64,000 bases of DNA from Gigaspora margarita (taxonomy: Eukaryota; Glomeromycota; Glomeromycetes; Diversisporales; Gigasporaceae): contig WTPW01001158.1 in the NCBI GenBank assembly GCA_009809945.1, positions 1-64,000 of the forward strand, written 5' to 3'. This document shows, in pieces, positions 57,619 through 64,000 of the stretch. The position numbers and the translations under genes are program-made. The stretch's first letter is position 1. Each line of letters begins with the position of its first letter. Under the pieces are notes generated by a model. The model was not told where the DNA came from and made no database searches. It saw only the letters and a program-made list of their open reading frames with translations.

Positions 57619-58426
57619 ACAAAAACTCATCTAAGAAATCATCTTTTTTGCACAAGTAAAACCAATATTCCTTGCAAAAATTTAGTATAATGTCACTCAT
57701 AATCCTAACCAAGTTATCACATTTTAAAAAAAGGTTGCATGTATAGTTTCTGGTAGAATTTTGTAATAATGCGATGCCATAACTACAGTTTAATATTATA
57801 ATGTTATAATTAAGTAACTGCATGACACCCAGTCATTCCAAACTGAAAAATGATGAATATTTCATTATTTGCTATACAAGGATATTTCATTTACATTAAT
57901 TAATTGATAAGCATAAAAAGTTATTTCAAGTGTATTCTGTAGCAGAATACAATAGTTATAATAAATTTTAAAACACATAAGTATATATGCAGGCATAAAC
58001 AGTATCATCTTATATCAAACATGGCATCGAAATGAAACCTACCCAAAACTAGTTTCAGGAGAGCTCTAATCCGAAACTAGTTTCAGAATTTTTTAAAAAA
58101 ATTGAAACTCTGAAACCCAAAACCCTGAAACTATAATCTGAAACCCATAGCTATAATCCGAAACCCAAAGCTATAATCTGAAACTTAAAATATAATATAC
58201 AATCTTTAAAATTTATTATAAAAAGAGCGCTATCTGCACCCTTTCGACATATGAGCGGAAGGGAATAAAAAAAAATTTATTATAAACTTATATTTATTTT
58301 AACAATATCTTTAATAAACAATACATTTATAGAAATTAATACAAATATAAAATATAGTAAATTTTATAGAAATTATTACAAAATATAAAATATAATATAT
58401 ATAATATAATATAAATAAAAATTTTA
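57619..58426. other. intergenic with small repeat
   Basis: 58060-58190 has about six 'ctataatc(c/t)gaaaccca' units in tandem. The open frame 57617-57823 (minus) is unsupported. No gene. Confidence 0.5.
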
Positions 58427-58684
58427 TAAGATAGATATGGGTATTATGGCGCACTACCAATTATAGCACACTGCTAATATCTTATGATCTTACCGATCAA
58501 AATCATGTGATTTTGGTACCAATCGATTCGTCTCACTGAGACGAATCGATTGGTACCAAAATTGTCAAATTCTGTTCAGTGGATCACAAGATATTACGAT
58601 TAAAGTAATATTTAAGTAGATACAAGTATTATGAACACTACCAATTATGGTGCACTGCTAATATCTTACGATCTACTCGTATTT

Positions 58685-59356
58685 GGTACTAAGTAAACAG
58701 ACAAGGCCAATTAAGACAATATTGTTCTCCAGATATAGGCGGGTCTAAAGATGGCAAGATCATAAAAAATGACCTAGTAGATCTCTTTCTACGGCCTCTC
58801 AAAGTTTTATAACAATTGTTTAAATCATGTGATTTATATAAACAATCGTTGTAAAGCTTTGAAAGGCCGTGAAAAGTGATCTACTGGGCCATTTTTCATG
58901 ATCCACCACCTTTAGAACTGCCTTGGCCTATAGAACAATATTTAATTAATCGGCTAGACGATTTACTTGCAGCAAATATGTGTTTGGAGCATTTTTTTAT
59001 TTATTTTTATCTTTTTAAAAATAAATAAAAAAGTTCTCTGAACCCATATTTGCTACAAGTAAATCGACTAGGCCGATTAATTAAATATTGTTCTCTAGAC
59101 CAAGGCAGTTCTAAAGGTGGTGAGACATGAAAAACGGCTGAGTAGATCTCTTTCTATGTCCTCTCAAAGTTTTATAACAATTTTAAACGATTTTCTAAAT
59201 CATGTAATTTTATGTAAACAATTGTTATAAAATTTGAGAGGCCGTAGAAAGATATCTACTAGGCCATTTTTTATGATCTCACCACTTTTAGAACCGCCTA
59301 GATCTGGAGAACAATATTGTCTTAATCGGTCTAGTCGATTTACTTGTAGTAAATAT
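58685..59356. repeat. double-hairpin inside composite element
   Basis: 'aagacaatattgttctcc' (58712) pairs with its inverse near 59300. Each half folds around about 58835 and 59195 (cctctcaaagttttataaca against ttataaaatttgagagg), and the two halves pair around about 59014 within 'atttatttttat..aaaaataaat'. Same design as 50805-51335. Confidence 0.85.
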
Positions 59357-59452
59357 GGGTTCGGAACACTTTTTTAATTTTTTTAATTTTTTTTTTTTTT
59401 AGGTATTATAGTAATAGAAATATTGCAGTGTATAGCAACATCTTGTGAACCA

Positions 59453-60072
59453 TCAATCAGAATCGAATAATTTTGTTACCATTCGATTCATCTTATTGAG
59501 ACGAATCGAATGGTACTAAAATCATATGATTTTGACTGATACTTCTCGAGGTATCATAATTTAACCAAAATAAGCTGCACAAATCAAAATTTAAAATTAG
59601 CATGAAATCATGAATAATTTCTGATAGACCAGTCCGTTTTTTATAATTTTACTACCAAAATGACCGCCTTGAAGAGACGATTCCAACAAGCCCAAAATCG
59701 CTAAAATCTGATCACGGGATCACGGGATCGTTAAAGTTTTATTATTTTGATGAAAATAGATAAACTAATCTAATTTTCATCAAAAACAATACAAAAAACT
59801 TAACGATCCCGTGATCACGTGATTGGATTTTAGCGATTTTGGGCTTGTTGGAATCGCCTCTTCAAGGCGGTTATTTTGGTAGTAAAATTATAAAAAACGG
59901 ACTGGTCTGTCAAAAGTTATTTATGATTTCATGTTAATTTTAAAATTTGCTTATTTTGGTTAAATTATAATATATCGAGAAGTATCAGTCAAATCGTATG
60001 ATTTTGGTACCATTTGATTCATCTCAATGAGACGAATCGAATGGTAACAAAATCATTCGATTCTGATTAATA
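59453..60072. repeat. 620-bp near-perfect palindrome
   Basis: Centre about 59763 (gatgaaaataga..tctaattttcatc). Paired blocks include 'gaccagtccgttttttataa' (59629) against its inverse (59890-59908), 'gcccaaaatcgctaaaatc' against its inverse (59825-59843), and outer 'caatcagaatcgaat' against 'attcgattctgatta'. Both ends are copies of the cgattcgtctca hairpin. Confidence 0.92.
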
Positions 60073-61420
60073 GAACTTAATAGATAATGAAAAATATGAT
60101 GTGCGCCATAATTGGTATATGTGTTATAATTTAGTTTTTTTAATTTGTATATTGTAATTTACGATATCTTATGATCTAGTGATTAGAATTGAATGATTTT
60201 GGTAACATTCGATTCGTCTTGATGAGACGAATCGAATGGTACCAAAATTATTCAATTCTGGTCGATATTTCATGTATTATTAGCTAAAATACTTAACTGC
60301 ACCATAATACCCATGTCTACCTTATTATATTTGAGATAAAACAACCTTAATTTTTAAGAAAAAATTTCTATATATAATATAACATTAAATACAAATAAAA
60401 ATATAATTATTTAAATTTAATAATAATAAATTTCATTGATATCATCAAAATGTTTTTGTGCTATTTGGCTAGGATCATAATCATCTTCATCATCTAAATC
60501 TTGAATAAAAGTAATTAGTTCTTCATTATCATTTAAGTCTTCTGTTATTTGATTATCATCTGTGTCTTCAAAATTATTATTTTCTTAATTAATTATTTCT
60601 AATAAATTTAGATTTCCCCACACAGTTCCTTCATCATTATCTAAATCATACTCATCTAAATTAATATTTTCTGTTTCATTTTGGTCTTCTTCTTCTCTTC
60701 TTCAATTTGTGCATTATATAATTCTTGATAAATTTCATCTACTGCATGTTCTTTGCTATATAAATTCAATTCAGATTCTTTGTTATTAATATAATAAGAA
60801 TGAATTTTAACCAAAGATTCTAAATTTTCAACTGATAAATTTGTTCTTTTTCCTGTCATCCATCTACAAATAGACCAAATTCTTTCACAGCTTGCTGTAT
60901 ATGGAGTAATTAAAAAAAGTTTAATTCCAAGTAATTGTAAATATGGTGGTGATATTGTACATGTTTTCTACCAAATTAAGGCTGTATCAATATTTAATGA
61001 GAATAGTGCATTAAATGGATCTCTTTGCAAGTAAAATTCTCTAAATTGAGAAATAATCATATCCCCTGATTGTTCTTTAGAATGTTTATATTTTTTTAAT
61101 TGTGTTGCAATTTCTGGAATTTTTACTATTTGTTGTCAAATATTTGCTACTGAGGTTGCAATTTTTAAAAATTTACTTTTTTTAATACCTGCACCTAAAT
61201 AATTTATAAAGTTAAAATTAAATAATTTAAAATTTAAATAATAAAATTTATTTACCTTTATAAAGTGGATGAAGAAAATATGCTAAAAGATATTCATCAT
61301 ATTCATATTTACTAAATCTTGAATTAAATTTGTTAATAGCATATTTATTAAATTGTTTAGGATCTTTAAGATCTTCTTTAGAAAGCTTATAAATTGAATT
61401 TTCTAAAGAAATTAATGCAA

Positions 61421-61746
61421 GGATTTATTAATTTTGTGCACTGTGCACAGCTGTGCATCCCATAAAAACAAATACAAACAATAATTAGGACAACTATGCA
61501 CCTCATAGTAACAAATACAAACAAAAATTAGCATTAGGGTTAGGGTTAGAGTTGGGGTTGGTTAGAAGTAGAATTAGAATTAAATTTAAAATTTAAAGGT
61601 ATCATCGTGAGAGGAGCATTTTTTGTTAAAAAGTGCATTAGGGTTACTATAGTAAAATTTTGAAATTGCAATAGGAGTTATTCTAGTAAAATTTTAAAAA
61701 TATATAGAAGTGCATAGCTGTGCATGTGCACATCTTAAATAAACTC
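61421..61746. mobile_element. 326-bp Mutator-like MITE, 9-bp TSD TTAATGCAA
   Basis: Exact TTAATGCAA at 61412-61420 and 61747-61755. Ends GGATTTATTAATTTTGTGCA and, inverted, GAGTTTATTTAAGATGTGCA, with subterminal GTGCAC/GCACAGC blocks. Interior ttagggttagggttag and 'gagcattttttgtt' shared with 48438-48650. Confidence 0.9.
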
Positions 61747-62066
61747 TTAATGCAAAATAACAATCAGCTAATGTTATATTTCTTCTTTGGAGTTTACTAA
61801 TAGCATCATTAATAGGTTTAAAAATTTTTGCTAAATCATAAACATTATAAAAAAATCCTTTTTTTCTACAAATAATTGCTTTAACAGATTTATTTGTTAT
61901 AGCTAAAGGATTTTCAATAGCAATTTAAATAAAAAATTATTTTGTTATTAATTTTAAATATAAATTAAAAACTTTAAATAATTTTATTACCTCTTTTAAA
62001 CATGTTTCCAATTGATAAACTGATTTTAACATTGCATAAACTGTTGTCCATCTTGTATCAATATAA

Positions 62067-62345
62067 TAGTGTTGTACATTTTAGCTGTCCACAGCCTTTT
62101 TTGGCTTGTCCATATCCAAAATTGTCCAAATGTCCAAGATTGTCCAAAGCTTGTCCAGGCTTTAATAATTAATAAATCTATCTAAAAATATATAACTATA
62201 TATTTTTTTGGATACTAAACACATTCCAGTTAAAATTAAAATAGATTATCTTAATAAAATTTTAAGTAATTTTACTTTATTTAATTGTTCAAAATTGTCC
62301 AAAATTGTTCGAATTATTGTCCAAAGCTGTCCCGTAACAACACTG
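62067..62345. mobile_element. hAT MITE within hAT gene, (T/C)AGTGTTG ends
   Basis: AATATAA on both sides (7 bp of an expected 8). TIRs TAGTGTTGTAC and, inverted, CAGTGTTGTTAC. Interior has many 'ttgtccaaa' motifs. A second copy, inverted, is at 63097-63374. Confidence 0.88.
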
Positions 62346-62763
62346 AATATAAGTTTTTAATCCACCACCTGATATTTTTTTTTCAGAAATTTTGGTTACT
62401 AAAAGATTATTTGGTAAATGGCTTTTTAAAATATGTAACTAAAGTTTTGTACTACTGGATAATTCTTGCTGCAAATGGATGTTTAATTAAATCTTTTGTT
62501 ATAAGATTAAATGCATGTACAATACTTCTAATACTTAATATAAGGGAGATAGGGTATTTTGACAAATTAGGTATTGTGGCGAATTGTGATATCTCATAAT
62601 CCTGTGATCAGAATTGAATGAAATTTATACCATTCGAATCCTCTCATCAAGAGGAATCGAATGGTATAAATTTTATTTGATTTAGACTGCTAAGTTATGA
62701 GATATCAAAGTTAATGCATTTTTTGCTATTCATTAACATATAATCAGCTTTGTGACTTGATGG

Positions 62764-63031
62764 TAGTGATGTGAATTCTACCAGTTTGGCATTATCCTAC
62801 TGGTATCTACTAGTAGGTAGTAGCTACCAGTAGCTACCACTACCGGTAGTCTACTGGTCACATGATAAATAAAATTTATTTGACAAATAATTAATTATAT
62901 AAATTTAAAATTTTATTCTATTATTTTATTGGTATCTACCCTGCATATAATTTATCTAACGATATTTACTGTTATCTACTGGTAGATATCAGTGGTAGAT
63001 TCCTACCAGTAGCTACCAACTCACATCACTA
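62764..63031. mobile_element. 268-bp hAT MITE, 8-bp TSD CTTGATGG
   Basis: Exact CTTGATGG at 62756-62763 and 63032-63039. TIRs TAGTGATGTGAATTC and, inverted, TAGTGATGTGAGTTG. Interior crowded with ctaccagtag/ctactggta motifs in both orientations, so both ends fold. Confidence 0.93.
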
Positions 63032-63096
63032 CTTGATGGTTCAAATTGAGCAATTTTTATATTAATCAATTCCTCTCAATGAGAAGAATCGATTGG

Positions 63097-63374
63097 CAGT
63101 ATTGTTACGGGACAGCTTTGGACAAAGATTTGGACAATTTTGAACAATTTTGAACAATTAAATAAAGTAAAATTACTTAAAATTTTATTAAGATAACCTA
63201 TTTTAATTTTAATAGAATGTGTTCAGCATCTAAAAAAATATATAGTTATATATTTTTTAGATAGATTTATTAATTATTAAAGCCTGGACAAGCTTTGGAC
63301 AATCTTGGACGTTTGGACAATTTTGGACATGGACAAGCCAAAAAAGGCTGTGGACAGCCAAAATGTACAACAAT
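63097..63374. mobile_element. hAT MITE, second copy of 62067-62345 (inverted)
   Basis: Starts CAGTATTGTTACGGGACAGC and ends ...gccaaaatgtacaacaat; duplication TCGATTGG/ATGATTGG (6 of 8, GATTGG exact). It splits a hairpin of the surrounding composite element. Confidence 0.85.
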
Positions 63375-63620
63375 ATGATTGGTATAAGAATCGCCCAATT
63401 TGGATCACTGGGCCATGAAATATTCATGATTAAACTATTTTGATATATAGAATACTATAGTAAAAGGGCATATCCCATTATTCCATAATCAGAATCCAAT
63501 AATTTTTATATCATTAGATTCCTCTCATTGAAAAGAATTGAATAGTGTAAAAATCATTGGATTTTGACTATGGAGTCACAAAATACAGTGGCAGCCATAT
63601 GTTTTGCATTACTCTAATAC

Positions 63621-63857
63621 CCAAACTTTGAGATCAAATAATTTTATCAATAAACAACAAATGATTATAAATTTCAGTTATTAAATTCATTAGATATAAA
63701 GTAATAAGAATATATAATTTTTTGGCTAGTTATTAATCAAGAACTCGCAAAAATAAAACTTTATTAAATTTTTAGCGATGCATTTCTTTTGATCGATTTT
63801 TAAAATATAAATTTTGCCAATTTACAAATAAAAAAAAATTAACAAAGCAATATTTTT
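63621..63857. other. AT-rich, probably 3' part of Tc1/mariner relic
   Basis: Non-coding; follows (on the minus strand) the transposase end. Confidence 0.4.
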
Positions 63858-64000
63858 TTTTTATAAAAACAAAGTTTACCATTCGGTATAACCCCCTTAG
63901 CATTATAAACATCTATCACTCATTGTGGCATGCTATCAATTAGCTTGTTAAGATAGTTTATATCAATTTCGGCCCAAACCTTCTGAATCGCCTCCCAAAG
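63858..64000 (-). pseudogene. Tc1/mariner-type transposase, C-terminal end
   Basis: Cut by the window edge. Minus strand reads LWEAIQKVWAEIDINYLNKLIDSMPQ, a TGA stop (63920-63922), then VIDVYNAKGVIPNG. The W-x-x-I-x-x-x-W, LIxSMP and VI-x-x-x-x-x-K-G pattern is the usual C-terminal tail of Tc1-like DDE transposases, which catalyse cut-and-paste at TA. The TGA falls where an Arg codon (CGA) would be expected, so one transition may have inactivated it. The catalytic core lies beyond the window. Confidence 0.85.

Larger units (their letters stand above)
58427..60324. mobile_element. 1.9-kb composite foldback element
   Basis: Ends TAAGATAGATATGGGTATTA and, inverted, TAAGGTAGACATGGGTATTA (continuing TGG). 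Built of stacked palindromes: hairpin 58485-58590, double hairpin 58685-59356, long palindrome 59453-60072 and hairpin 60165-60280. The left-end sequence 'cactaccaattat.g..cactgctaatatctta' is repeated at 58622-58665, so part is nested. No coding sequence. Confidence 0.75.
60420..62543 (-). pseudogene. hAT transposase pseudogene, C-terminal half
   Basis: Minus strand. Recognisable hAT order: VHAFNLITKDLIKHPFAARI (about 62520-62460), then ISGGGLKTYI and, after an inserted MITE, DTRWTTVYAMLKSVYQLET (about 62060-62000), then a lysine/ionic middle, then SGDMIISQFREFYLQRDPF (about 61070), and the dimerisation signature SCERIWSICRWMTGKRTNLS, VENLESLVKIHSYY (60890-60780). The tail is acidic (DNDEELITFIQDLDDEDDYD, about 60480). 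Stops and frameshifts (for example TAG in LIWxK near 60970, TAG near 62450) and 5' truncation make it dead. Interrupted by a 9-bp-TSD element (61421-61746) and by a hAT MITE (62067-62345). hAT enzymes cut and paste DNA with 8-bp target duplications, as many MITEs here show. Confidence 0.88.
62546..63620. mobile_element. diverged composite hairpin element with two nested MITEs
   Basis: Holds three hairpins of the 'attcgat.c.tctca.tgag' type (about 62605-62690, 63070-63110 split, 63490-63580) like those in 58427-60324. Possible ends GATAGGGTATTTTGAC and, inverted, TTTGGGTATTAGAG; boundaries uncertain. Confidence 0.5.

Noticed and set aside
62067..62345. Solo LTR reading (TGTTG...CAACA)
   Set aside because: The TG..CA ends are compatible, but the duplication is 7-8 bp rather than 4-6 and the ends fit the hAT YARNG rule.
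62285..62599. 104-codon plus-strand ORF
   Set aside because: Antisense to the hAT pseudogene and runs into a MITE; no protein signature.

Overview
This is a very AT-rich, repeat-dominated eukaryotic (nuclear) window. The gene types point to an arbuscular-mycorrhizal fungus (Glomeromycotina, Rhizophagus/Glomus-like): an expanded F-box family, a Sel1-repeat protein fused to a TKL-like kinase, short GT-AG introns, and LINE, hAT and Tc1/mariner relics. The organism assignment is inference; I ran no search.

Only three loci look like protein genes: an intact single-exon F-box gene (18341-19864), a four-exon Sel1-repeat kinase gene (30415-32590, including a predicted 20-nt exon), and a two-exon BAHD-type acyltransferase (51882-53272) with one apparent frameshift. 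Around the intact F-box gene lie four broken relatives (5868-10897 +, 12447-about 12830 +, 15732-13185 -, and a 5' fragment 54537-54140 -). The last belongs to a segmental duplication (about 54140-57618) of the region 14330-17237.

Almost everything else is mobile DNA, much of it nested. Left part (0-12 kb): a decayed LINE 3' half, several small inverted-repeat elements, and a complete 3.48-kb DNA transposon (7390-10869) with perfect 25-bp terminal inverted repeats and a 10-bp target duplication. It sits in the last codons of an F-box copy and carries a decayed large protein ending in a RING-like Cys/His cluster. Middle (20-45 kb): LTR-like repeats, hAT-type and PIF/Harbinger-type MITEs, a GC-rich perfect hairpin at 28.4 kb, tandem duplications, a 2.76-kb element (37475-40234) with an exact 8-bp target duplication that encloses a protein-kinase fragment and an assembly gap, and a poly(A)-tailed retroposed RNA with a 16-bp target duplication (42440-42932). 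Right part (46-64 kb): tRNA-derived SINE-like pieces, two elements with a hairpin-of-hairpins architecture (50805-51335; 58685-59356), a 620-bp near-perfect palindrome (59453-60072), a decayed hAT transposase gene (60420-62543, minus) hit by two MITEs, and the 3' end of a Tc1/mariner transposase at the window edge.

The paralogous copies supply empty sites that confirm several insertions: rejoining the F-box copy across the 3.48-kb transposon restores the C-terminus seen in the intact paralogue. One MITE family (TTATTTGTGC ends) sits directly upstream of both non-F-box genes. No CRISPR, rRNA, true tRNA gene or prokaryotic feature was seen.
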